Below, in pieces: positions 10,211-18,700 of a stretch of 64,000 bases of DNA (position 1 is the stretch's first letter; each line of letters opens with the position of its first letter). Location: assembly GCA_900142905.1 (NCBI GenBank), contig FSRV01000002.1, positions 1,922,001 to 1,986,000 on the forward strand, in the 5' to 3' direction. Made by a program: the position numbers and the translations under genes. The notes beneath the pieces were generated by a model. The model had not been told where the DNA came from. It was given only the letters and a program-made list of their open reading frames with translations, and made no database searches. The DNA comes from Burkholderia sp. GAS332. Its GTDB lineage: Bacteria; Pseudomonadota; Gammaproteobacteria; Burkholderiales; Burkholderiaceae.

Positions 10211-11263
10211 ATGAGCACGACTTATGCCTATGCAGCGACCGACGCTACCGCGCCGCTCGCCCCGTTCGAAATCCAGCGCCGCGAACTGCGCGCCCATGAC
10301 GTACAGATGGAAGTCCTGTTTTGCGGCGTGTGTCATTCCGATTTGCATCAGGCACGCAACGAATGGAAGAACACGGTTTTTCCGGTGGTGCCGGGCCATG
10401 AAATTGTCGGCCGCGTGACCGCGGTCGGTCCGGACGTGACGAAGTACAAGGCAGGCGATCTGGTGGGTGTGGGGTGTCTGGTCGATTCGTGCCGTACGTG
10501 TGCGAGTTGCGAGGAAGGTCTCGAGCAGTATTGTGAAAACGGTTTTGTCGGCACATACAACGGTGTTGACCGGGTTGACGGTCAGATCACCTACGGTGGT
10601 TATTCGACGCAACTGGTGGTGGATGAGGCATTCACGCTGCGCGTGCCGGAGAATCTCGACCCGGCGGGTGTAGCGCCGTTGCTGTGCGCGGGTATCACGA
10701 CGTATTCGCCGCTGCGCACGTGGGGTGCCGGTCCTGGCAAGAAGGTCGGGATTGTCGGCCTTGGCGGCTTGGGGCATATGGGCGTGAAGTTGGCCCGTGC
10801 GATGGGTGCGCATGTTGTGTTGTTTACGACGTCGCCGTCGAAGATTGAGGATGCGAAGCGGCTTGGTGCGCATGAGGTGGTCATCTCTAAGCATGCTGAA
10901 GAGATGGGCGCGCATGCCAATAGCTTTGATTTCATTCTGAATACCGTGGCTGCGCAGCATGATTTGAATCCGTTTTTGAGTCTGCTGAAGCTTGATGGGA
11001 CGATGACGCTGGTGGGTGCGCCGGAGCATGATCATCCGTCGCCGCAGGTGTTCAATCTGATCTTTAAGCGTCGCCGGTTGGCGGGGTCGTTGATTGGTGG
11101 GATCGCTGAGACGCAGGAGATGCTGGATTTCTGTGGCGAGCATGGGATTACTTCGGATATTGAGGTGATTCCTATGCAGGGGATTAATGAGGCTTATGAA
11201 CGGATGCTTAAGAGTGATGTTAAGTATCGGTTTGTGGTTGATATGGATTCCTTAAGGAAGTGA
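10211..11263 (+). CDS. Zinc-dependent NAD(P) alcohol dehydrogenase (YahK/CAD type)
   Basis: Cytosolic medium-chain dehydrogenase of 350 residues that reduces aldehydes to alcohols. Catalytic zinc ligands are visible in CGVCHSDLH and in GHE of VVPGHEIVG; the structural zinc lobe has the four-Cys pattern in CRTCASCEEGLEQYC; the cofactor motif is GLGGLGHMG. Start ATG 10211 follows GGAG by 7 bp. The 5' half uses normal C/G-ending codons, but the last ~400 bp shift to G/T-ending codons (24 of the final 27 sense codons), unlike neighbours. It is divergent from its probable AraC regulator, and a large repeat element follows. Confidence 0.9.
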   Translation: MSTTYAYAATDATAPLAPFEIQRRELRAHDVQMEVLFCGVCHSDLHQARNEWKNTVFPVVPGHEIVGRVTAVGPDVTKYKAGDLVGVGCLVDSCRTCASCEEGLEQYCENGFVGTYNGVDRVDGQITYGGYSTQLVVDEAFTLRVPENLDPAGVAPLLCAGITTYSPLRTWGAGPGKKVGIVGLGGLGHMGVKLARAMGAHVVLFTTSPSKIEDAKRLGAHEVVISKHAEEMGAHANSFDFILNTVAAQHDLNPFLSLLKLDGTMTLVGAPEHDHPSPQVFNLIFKRRRLAGSLIGGIAETQEMLDFCGEHGITSDIEVIPMQGINEAYERMLKSDVKYRFVVDMDSLRK

Positions 11264-11303
11264 TTGGGGGTTTTGCCTGCGCGGCGCTTGGTTCGCCCTG
11301 TGT

Positions 11304-12173
11304 GCCTGCGGCGTTGGCCTTTCCTTGATTTCTTAGTGGTTTATTAGCGTCGCCCCTGTGCGGGGCGGCACTTACTTTCTTTGCCGCCGCAAAGAAAGAT
11401 AAGCAAAGAAAGCGGCTAGAGCCCCCTGCTAAGCGGGTCCCTCGCACAGTTATGGTAGTGGTGCATCTGGAATCCGTGCCCTCGCACATTCAGCGTCAGT
11501 GACAAAGGATTCATCAGCTCCCACTCCGCACTACGTGCGTCGCGGATGGGCCTGCCAGGGAAACCATGGGGCTTCGATTGCGCGTGGTGGGGGCCATCGG
11601 CTTCGCCTCAGCGATGACAGGGCTGCACGGGAAACCAGATGCTTCGTTTATGCGCGGCGGGAGCCATCGGCTTCGCCTCGGCGATGACAGGGCTGCATGG
11701 GAAACCAGATGCTTCGTTCATGCGCGGCGGGGGTCATCAGCTTCGCCTCGGCGAAACGCCCCTGCACTCATGAGCACCCCCCCCTACTTCGAATGAAATG
11801 TCGGTGTGCGGCAAAGGCAATGGCAATGGCCAAGGCATTGCCATATCGAAGCACTGTACCAGGCAAAACGCGAGAGCCAAACGCAGCGCACGGGTTTAAG
11901 AAATGCGCGTCGGCGCGCGCAGCGCCGCCGGAAGTATGACGGCCTTGTCACTAGGGCTGAATGTGCGAGAGCACAGATTCCAGATGCACCACTACCGTGG
12001 CTGCGCGGGGGACCCGCTTAGCAGTGGCTTCGAGCCGCTTTCTTTTGCCTACTTTTCTTTGCGGCGGCAAAGAAAAGTAGGTGCCGCCCCGCACAGGGGC
12101 GACGCTAATAGACCAATAAGAATTCAAGGAAAGGCCAAAGAATCCAGAACAAGGAAAGGCCCACGCCGCAGGC
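11304..12173. repeat. Non-coding element with ~200-bp inverted arms
   Basis: This 946-bp gap (11264-12209) holds no convincing gene. Left arm about 11304-11507 and right arm about 11941-12173 are imperfect inverted copies: both include the outer GCCTGCGGCG, then GGCCTTTCCTTG, AGCGTCGCCCCTGTGCGGGG, a CTTTGCCGCCGCAAAGAAA palindrome, GCTAAGCGGGTCC, TGGTGCATCTGGAAT and CTCGCACATTCAGC. The right arm carries an extra ~30-bp duplication of the AAGGAAAGGCC segment. The core (11508-11940) contains 70-bp tandem repeats. There is no transposase frame and no obvious target duplication, so it is a miniature or structural repeat element, not an IS. Similar GC-rich elements recur between genes in Burkholderia genomes as I recall. 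Confidence 0.75.
11560..11755. repeat. 70-bp tandem repeat, about three copies
   Basis: GCCATCGGCTTCGCCTC recurs at 11593 and 11663, with GTCATCAGCTTCGCCTC at 11733, an exact 70-bp period; GAAACCAGATGCTTCGTT recurs at 11631 and 11701, with a degenerate copy at 11560. Frames through the repeat are open but of unequal register and look spurious. Confidence 0.8.
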
Positions 12174-12209
12174 AACAAACAACCCTTAACACCAACTGGA
12201 GTTTGAATC

Positions 12210-13166
12210 GTGATTGACAGAATAACTGCAATGCGGACATTCATCCGAATCGTGGACACAAACAGCTTCACCCGCGCAGCGGAATCCCTCGACATTCCCC
12301 GCGCGACAGCCACAACGATTGTCCAGAACCTGGAAGCCCTGCTAGGCACCGCCCTCTTGACCCGCACAACGCGGCGCCTAAGCATCACCCCAGAAGGCGC
12401 CGCCTACTACGAACGCTGCGCGCAAATCCTCGCCGACATCGACGAAATGGAAGCCAGCCTGCGTCACGCAACGGACAACCTGACCGGCCGCCTGCGCATT
12501 GAAATGCCCGGCGCGGTAGCGAGCACCATCGTCCTGCCGGCACTGGACGACTTCCACACCCGCTACCCGAACCTCGATCTGGCCATCGGCATCAGCAACC
12601 GCACGGTTGACCTGATCTCGGAAGCCATCGACTGCAGCATCCAGCTAGGCGAATTGCCAGATTCGAATCTGATCGCGCGGCAGTTAGGCACCCTCGAACA
12701 CGTGACATGCGCAAGCCCAGCCTACCTGGCCCACCACGGCACGCCCGCCGACATCGACGATCTACGCGGACACGTCGCCGTCAACTGCATGTCGCCGCAC
12801 AACGGCCGCGAAGTCGACTTCGACTTCGAAGTGGACGGCGAAGCGCAAACCGTCAAGGTAAAGGGCTTCGTCAAGGTGAGCGACGAGCAGGCCTATCTCA
12901 CCTGCGGATTGCAAGGCCTGGGCCTGATCCAACCCGCGCGGATCGCCGCGCAGCCCTACCTCGATTCGGGACTGTTGCGCGAAGTGCTCCCGCAATGGAA
13001 ACCCGTGCCGATGCCGGTCTCAGTCGCGTATGTGAAGAACCGCCGGGTGTCGCCGCGCGTGCGGGCCTTCGTCGACTGGCTCGCGGAGTTGTTCGAGCAA
13101 ACCGAACACGTCGATCAGGACCTGTCGCGAGTCCGTCAACTGTTGCGTGGCCTGCATCCCGCCTGA
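12210..13166 (+). CDS. LysR-family transcriptional regulator
   Basis: Regulator of 318 residues. The N-terminal winged helix begins MIDRITAMRTFIRIVDTNSFTRAAESLDIPRATAT, characteristic of the large LysR branch with an ITAM/IQAM start, which supports the GTG start at 12210 behind CTGGAG. The C-terminal effector domain (about 90-300) has the typical GRLRIEMPG entry and CMSPHNGREVDF. Its 5' codons are rich in A and C at third positions, opposite to the preceding dehydrogenase. No divergent target gene is adjacent because the repeat element lies upstream, so its regulon is unknown. Confidence 0.88.
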   Translation: MIDRITAMRTFIRIVDTNSFTRAAESLDIPRATATTIVQNLEALLGTALLTRTTRRLSITPEGAAYYERCAQILADIDEMEASLRHATDNLTGRLRIEMPGAVASTIVLPALDDFHTRYPNLDLAIGISNRTVDLISEAIDCSIQLGELPDSNLIARQLGTLEHVTCASPAYLAHHGTPADIDDLRGHVAVNCMSPHNGREVDFDFEVDGEAQTVKVKGFVKVSDEQAYLTCGLQGLGLIQPARIAAQPYLDSGLLREVLPQWKPVPMPVSVAYVKNRRVSPRVRAFVDWLAELFEQTEHVDQDLSRVRQLLRGLHPA

Positions 13167-13183
13167 GGCGGGTTTCATGCAGG
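13151..13183 (+). terminator. Hairpin overlapping the lysR-type stop codon
   Basis: CCCGCC and GGCGGG flank the TGA stop as loop, followed by TTTC, with an outer CCTGCAT/ATGCAGG pair. A compact intrinsic terminator or stabilising stem-loop for the LysR transcript. Confidence 0.6.
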
Positions 13184-13522
13184 CTCGCAACGCAAAGGAC
13201 GCGTTAGTTCGGAAGCGTCACCGGCACCGGACGCGTCAGCAGATTAATGTAAAAATTGAAAAACCTAGGCTTGTCGAAGCGTTCGATTCCGGCGAGACCG
13301 AGCCGATCAACGCGCTCTATCTTGGACACCGCGGCCACCTGCCCGCTCGTGTGCGCGCTACTCGACTTTCTGGTAGCGCGGATACACGTGGAGTGACACG
13401 CATCGTCACCGGCCGAGCCGCAGGTTCACGAACGCCGCAGCGGCGGATGTGGGCGGCGTGGATCACCCGCCCGGTTGCCGCGAGTCACGAGGACGCGCGG
13501 CGCGTTTCCTGAACTTGCAGCT
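13184..13522. other. Apparently non-coding gap with a possible gene remnant
   Basis: About 340 bp without a convincing gene. On the minus strand a frame ends at TAA 13206-13208 with a protein-like tail (ERFDKPRFFNFYINLLTRPV then PVTLPN) but the upstream part has no credible start, so it may be the eroded end of a lost gene. No further structure recognised. Confidence 0.35.
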
Positions 13523-14467
13523 TTACGGTTGACGCGCCTGCGGCGCCGCCCCCGGACAGGCGGGATCTTTACCCCAATGCCCGTCGCATACGCGCCAGCG
13601 GCACAACTGGTCTTCGAAGAAGCCGCGTTGTCCGCACTCTTTCACGCGTTCAGCCAGCTTGGCGTTCCCAGAGGTAGCCGATGTACTGACCTTGGTGGCC
13701 GTGTTGCCGTCTGCCGCTTTCGCGTCAGCCGGTTTGGTCCGGGCCACGAGCGCGGCTAATAGATCGGCATCCGAATCATCTTTCGAAGCACCACCTGCCG
13801 CACGCGATTTCTTTGTTTGAGCAACCGCAGTCGGCGCGCTCGCGTGATGACTGCTTGCGATCGCACTTTCCTTTTTGCCGTGGGCCACCGTCTCGTGCTT
13901 CGCATTGTTCGCGACAGCCGTCGTGCTCTTACCGTGCTTTGCCGCCGGCACCGTGACCGCCGATGCGGCCGTTGCGGACGCAACCGGTGTCGACGCGTTG
14001 CTCGGTTCAGCACCGTTGGCAAGCGCACGCGATAAGCGGCTGTCATCACCGCTTGCAGGTGCGCTCGCGGATGTCGCGGGAGCCTTGCTGTCGCTGTCGT
14101 CAGCGATGATCGTGGCCGCTTGCGACGACGTCGCAGCCGGGGCCTCCGCTTTCGCGGTGACCTGCGGCGCACTGCCTGCGGCGGACGCCGGCACGGCGGC
14201 TTTCTCGGCATTGGCGGGCGTGGCTGACGCCAACGACGTTGTCTGCATACGCTGCTGCATATGCCACGCGCCCCAACCGCCGGCTGCGATCACCAGCAAG
14301 GTGACCAGCACAAGCGGCGTTTTCGACCGGCGTGGTTGATCCGTAGGCGGCGCGACGCGGCCTTCCAGATTCGCGAGAATTCGCGAACCATTGGCGTCAG
14401 CGCCTTTAGCCTTATCGGATAACAGGCTAGGCGGGGCTTTGGAATTCGAACTTTCCGGCGCACTCAT
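13523..14467 (-). CDS. T6SS-linked single-pass membrane protein, Ala-rich with Cys-rich tail
   Basis: Protein of 314 residues. A cytosolic N-terminal ~48 residues precedes one transmembrane helix (about 49-67, TPLVLVTLLVIAAGGWGAW), then a long low-complexity Ala/Ser/Thr/Lys-rich stretch (about 70-265) that probably spans the periplasm, and a compact C-terminal unit with four cysteines (VKECGQRGFFEDQLCRWRVC then DPAC) that could form disulfides. I do not recognise a catalytic domain. It is divergent from tagX and borders the T6SS cluster; related clusters carry an accessory membrane protein here (possibly the one called TagY), so a role in spanning or anchoring the apparatus is inferred. Confidence 0.6.
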   Translation of the reverse strand: MSAPESSNSKAPPSLLSDKAKGADANGSRILANLEGRVAPPTDQPRRSKTPLVLVTLLVIAAGGWGAWHMQQRMQTTSLASATPANAEKAAVPASAAGSAPQVTAKAEAPAATSSQAATIIADDSDSKAPATSASAPASGDDSRLSRALANGAEPSNASTPVASATAASAVTVPAAKHGKSTTAVANNAKHETVAHGKKESAIASSHHASAPTAVAQTKKSRAAGGASKDDSDADLLAALVARTKPADAKAADGNTATKVSTSATSGNAKLAERVKECGQRGFFEDQLCRWRVCDGHWGKDPACPGAAPQARQP

Positions 14468-14592
14468 TCACTGTCTCATTGAATCCTGGATTATTTCGCC
14501 GTGATAATACCGTTCCGGCTCCTCTCCGAGCAGGCCTGATTCTAAGAGCAAGCATTACAAAATACAATTGTTTCCAATTTCCGGGGTCGACT

Positions 14593-15438
14593 TTGATTGC
14601 CGTAGTACTTCTCGCCTATTTCGCCATCGCCGTTGTGATCGCAGCAATGCTGCTATTGCCGGCGGTACGCGCCTCTTTATTAGGCGCCGCACTCGCCATT
14701 CATGGCCGCGTGATGCGTGGTGCATCGCAAGGTGCTTCACGTGCTCGCGGTCAATTATCACGTTCGGCAAAAATTTCGCAATCGACCGCAATCGATATGC
14801 AAAAGTTACTGGTAAAGCGGCGCTTGCTGATTTTTACCACCACAGGTATTCTTGCGACGCCGCCATTGGTGGCATTGGCTTTACGCGGCAGGCAATTATT
14901 CCAATTCGATGACACCGCACGGGTACCGGACGAGAAAATTGCCGCGTTATTGAATGGCGAACAGCTTGTGCCCCCGCCGCCGCTGCCGCCCGAGGTATTT
15001 GCAACGCAGGAAGTGGAGCAGATTCGGCCCGCCCTGAAAGACGCGAGCCGCGACTGGAATTTGCTCGACGCCGATTTCAGAACGCGTTTATTGCTCGTTT
15101 ACAAAATCATGCACGAGCAATACGGGTATGAAATGGCATTGCTGGAAGGTTATCGCAGTCCGGAGCGGCAAAACCGCCTGGCGCAAATGGGGGGCAACGT
15201 CACCAATGCTGCAGCGTTTCAGAGCTATCACCAATACGGTCTTGCCGCGGACAATGCGTTTTTGCGCGACGGCAAGCTCGTCATTTCAGAAAAAGATCCC
15301 TGGGCCATGCGAGGCTATCAGTTATACGGACAGACGGCCGAACAGGTCGGCCTGACGTGGGGTGGCCGCTGGAAAATGATGGATCTCGGGCACGTTGAAT
15401 ATCACAAACCGGGCTTCGTCATGGGGCGCGGTCATTAA
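14593..15438 (+). CDS. tagX: TagX-like M15 peptidoglycan peptidase of the T6SS
   Basis: Membrane-anchored peptidase of 281 residues. An N-terminal hydrophobic segment (IAVVLLAYFAIAVVIAAMLLL) and a second one near residue 80 precede a periplasmic M15/VanY-like domain with metal ligands in YHQYGLAADNAF (His and Asp) and LGHVEYHKPG (His), plus EGYRSPERQNRL. TagX enzymes cut peptidoglycan so the T6SS membrane complex can cross the wall. I prefer TTG 14593 behind GGGG: an ATG at 14479 would leave only 11 bp to the divergent gene and add a non-membrane leader. It lies upstream of tssM on the same strand. Confidence 0.78.
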   Translation: MIAVVLLAYFAIAVVIAAMLLLPAVRASLLGAALAIHGRVMRGASQGASRARGQLSRSAKISQSTAIDMQKLLVKRRLLIFTTTGILATPPLVALALRGRQLFQFDDTARVPDEKIAALLNGEQLVPPPPLPPEVFATQEVEQIRPALKDASRDWNLLDADFRTRLLLVYKIMHEQYGYEMALLEGYRSPERQNRLAQMGGNVTNAAAFQSYHQYGLAADNAFLRDGKLVISEKDPWAMRGYQLYGQTAEQVGLTWGGRWKMMDLGHVEYHKPGFVMGRGH

Positions 15439-15705
15439 GGCAAAGCGGGCAATAAAGAGGTTGCAATGGGGCGTTCAATCAATTTTTCTGGCACAAATCG
15501 GCAATGCCGCATGCATAACGGCATGAGTCCAATCGCCATCGGTGGGACATCCCCTGGCGGATTTAACAATCCGGCCACCTTCATCTTCGTCTGAATATGC
15601 TTTTGATTTGTTTTAAACGCGGCGCCGGCAGACTTTGCCCGCGCTCGCGTCATGCTGTTTGCCACACACGCGCCACAACACACATCACCAAGACCTAAAC
15701 GGCTT

Positions 15706-18700
15706 ATGCGACGCATTCTTAACGTGTTGACCCACCCACGCACGCTCTCGATCATCGGCTTGCTAGCGCTCGCTGCTGTTTTATTCATCGGCGCCGATAC
15801 CTTGCAGATCGACCCGATGTGGCCTGCCATCGTGCTCGGCGCGGTGATTGCACTATGGCTGCTGGTCTGGTTGGTGCGCCGCCTGCGCGCGCGGCGCGCG
15901 AACGACAAGCTCGGCGAAATGCTCGAGCAACAGGCCGAAAAACAGGAAAGCGGCCCCGCGCCGACGCCCGCGCGCCAGGCCGAACTCGACGTGCTGCGTA
16001 CGCGCCTCGTGGACGCGGTGAAAACGATCAAGACCTCGAAGATCGGCCAGATGTCCGGCGGCTCGGCGCTCTATGAGATGCCCTGGTACATCGTGATCGG
16101 CAACCCGGCCGCCGGCAAAAGCAGTGCCGTGCTGAATTCGGGCCTGCAATTTCCTTTCGCCGACAAGAACAACGCGGTGATTCACGGCATTGGCGGCACA
16201 CGTAATTGCGACTGGTTCTTCACGACCGAGGGCATTCTGCTCGACACCGCCGGCCGCTATTCCGTGCACGAAGAAGACCGCACCGAATGGCTCGGCTTCC
16301 TCGGCCTGCTCAAGCGCTTCAGGCCGAAGGCGCCGATCAACGGCATCATCGTCACGGCGAGCATTGCCGAGTTGACCAACAGCAAGCCCGAGTTCGCGAT
16401 CAACCTCGCGAAGAATCTGCGCCAGCGTGTGCAGGAGTTGACCGAGAAGCTCGAAGTGTTTGCGCCGGTGTATGTGATGTTCACCAAGGCCGACCTGATC
16501 ACGGGCTTCACCGAATTCTTCAGCGGCAGCGACCGTCACGAATACGACCGCGTGTGGGGCGCCACCCTGCCCTACGAGCCGGACGAGAAGCGCGACGTAG
16601 TGGGTTTGTTCGACGAGCACTTTGAAGAGCTGTATGACGGCCTGAAGGAAATCAGCGTCGCGCAAATGTCGATCAACCGCGGCAACAAGCTCTCGCCGGG
16701 TCAGTTGAGCTTTCCGCTCGAATTCTCGGCGATCAAGCCTGCGTTGCGCGCGTTCCTCGCCACGCTGTTCGAAACCAACCCGTTCCAGCACAAGCCGATT
16801 TTCCGCGGCTTCTACTTCACCAGCGCGTTGCAGGAAGGCGAAACCAACAGCGCCGCCGCCACGCGTATCGCCAACCGCTTCGGCCTCTCCGCGGACAGCC
16901 TGCCCAAGCCACATAGCGCGTTCTCGAAGAACGGTTTCTTCCTGCGCGATCTGTTCTCCAAGGTGATCTTCGCCGACCGGCAAACCGTCAAGCAGTTCGC
17001 CAGCCCCGCCAAGACGCGCATGCGTTATGCCACGTTCTTCGGTTTCGTCGCGGTGCTCGCGTTGGCGCTCGGCGGCTGGACGTGGTCGACAATCGGCAAT
17101 CAGCAGCTCGCCGACAATGTCAAGGCCGACCTCGACAACGTGGTGCGCCTGCAGCAGAACCGCAACGACCTGCAATCGCGTCTGCAGGCGATGGACATTC
17201 TGGAAGACCGCATCGACCAGCTCGAACAGTTCCGCCGCGACAAGCCGCTGGCCGTGTCGCTCGGGCTGTATCAGGGCGACCGCCTCGAGCAGCACTTGCT
17301 CACCGAGTATTACAACGGCGTGCGCCAGATCCTGCTCGACCCGGTTTCGCAGAATCTCGCGTCGTTCCTGAAGGACGTCAACGCGCATCCCGATCAGCTC
17401 GCGCCGCTGAACCGCACGCCGGACGCCGCCGCGATTCCGGTGTCGGCGCACACGGCGATGGCGGCGAACAGCCAGGGTGGCCTGTATAGCGACGCGTCGC
17501 CGACCAACGTCGAAGACGCGTACAACGCGCTCAAGACCTACCTGATGCTCAGCGACAAGCGTCACGTGGAAACCGCTCACCTGACCGATCAACTCGCCCG
17601 CTTCTGGCGCGGCTGGCTCGAAACGAATCGCGGCAACATGCCCCGCGACGAGATGATCCGCAGCGCCGAGCGCATGATCACTTTCTACCTGTCGCGCGTG
17701 TCCGACAACGACTGGCCGATGATCGACGAGAACCTCGGCCTCGTCGACCAGACGCGTGAAAACCTGCGCCGCGTGGTACGCGGCATGCCGGCCCGCCAGC
17801 GCGTCTACGAAGAAATCAAGGCTCGTGCGTCGACCCGCTTTGCGCCGATGACGATCGCACGCATCGTCGGCGACAACAATACGGCGCTGGTGGCCGGCAG
17901 CTACGCGATCCCCGGCACCTTCACGCGTGAAGCGTGGTTCCAGTACGTGCAGCCGGCGATTCGCGACGCCGCCACCAAGGAATTGCAGGCCAAGGACTGG
18001 GTGCTCAACACCTCCGCGCATGACGACCTGACGCTGGAAGGCAGCCCCGAGCAGATCCAGAAAGCGCTCGTGGCGATGTACAAAACGGAGTACGCGATGC
18101 ACTGGCAGAAGTTCATGCAAGGCATTGCGGTGCAGAATTTCGGCAGCTTCAGTCAGGCCGTGGATGCGATGAACCGTCTCGGCGATCCGCAGGATTCGCC
18201 GATCCGCAAGATCCTCGAAACCGCGTACGACCAGACTTCGTGGGATAACCCGTCGCTCTTCAACGCGAACCTGAAACGCGCGCAAACCGGCGTGACCAGC
18301 TGGTTCAAGAACTGGTTCTCGCGTGCGCCGACCGGCCAGTTGAACGCCAATATCGACATCAACGGCAATCCGGTCGAAGTGCCGATGGGGCCGATCGGCC
18401 AGGAGTTCTCGGCGTTGGGCCGCATCGTCGTCTCGGGCGACAACGGCTCGATGTTGAAGGGCTACATGGACACGCTCTCGAAGGTCCGTACCCGCTTTAA
18501 CGTGATCAAGAACCAAGGCGATCCGGGACCGGGTGCACGTCAGCTGATGCAGCAGACGCTCGACGGCAACGGCTCCGAGTTGGCCGATTCGCTGAAGTAC
18601 GTCGACGAACAGATGCTGACGGGCCTCACCGATTCGCAACGCAAGGCACTGCGCCCGCTGCTGGTGCGTCCGCTGATGGCGGCGTATGCGGTGGTGATCC

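Noticed and set aside
11560..11755. CRISPR array
   Set aside because: The 70-bp units are contiguous tandem copies without spacers, and no cas gene is present.
11499..11796. Short frames through the 70-bp repeats
   Set aside because: Open only because the repeat length and composition lack stops; the 70-bp period would shift frame between copies.
13147..13512. 121-codon plus-strand frame after the LysR gene
   Set aside because: Starts inside the LysR gene and is Arg-rich without a domain or ribosome site.
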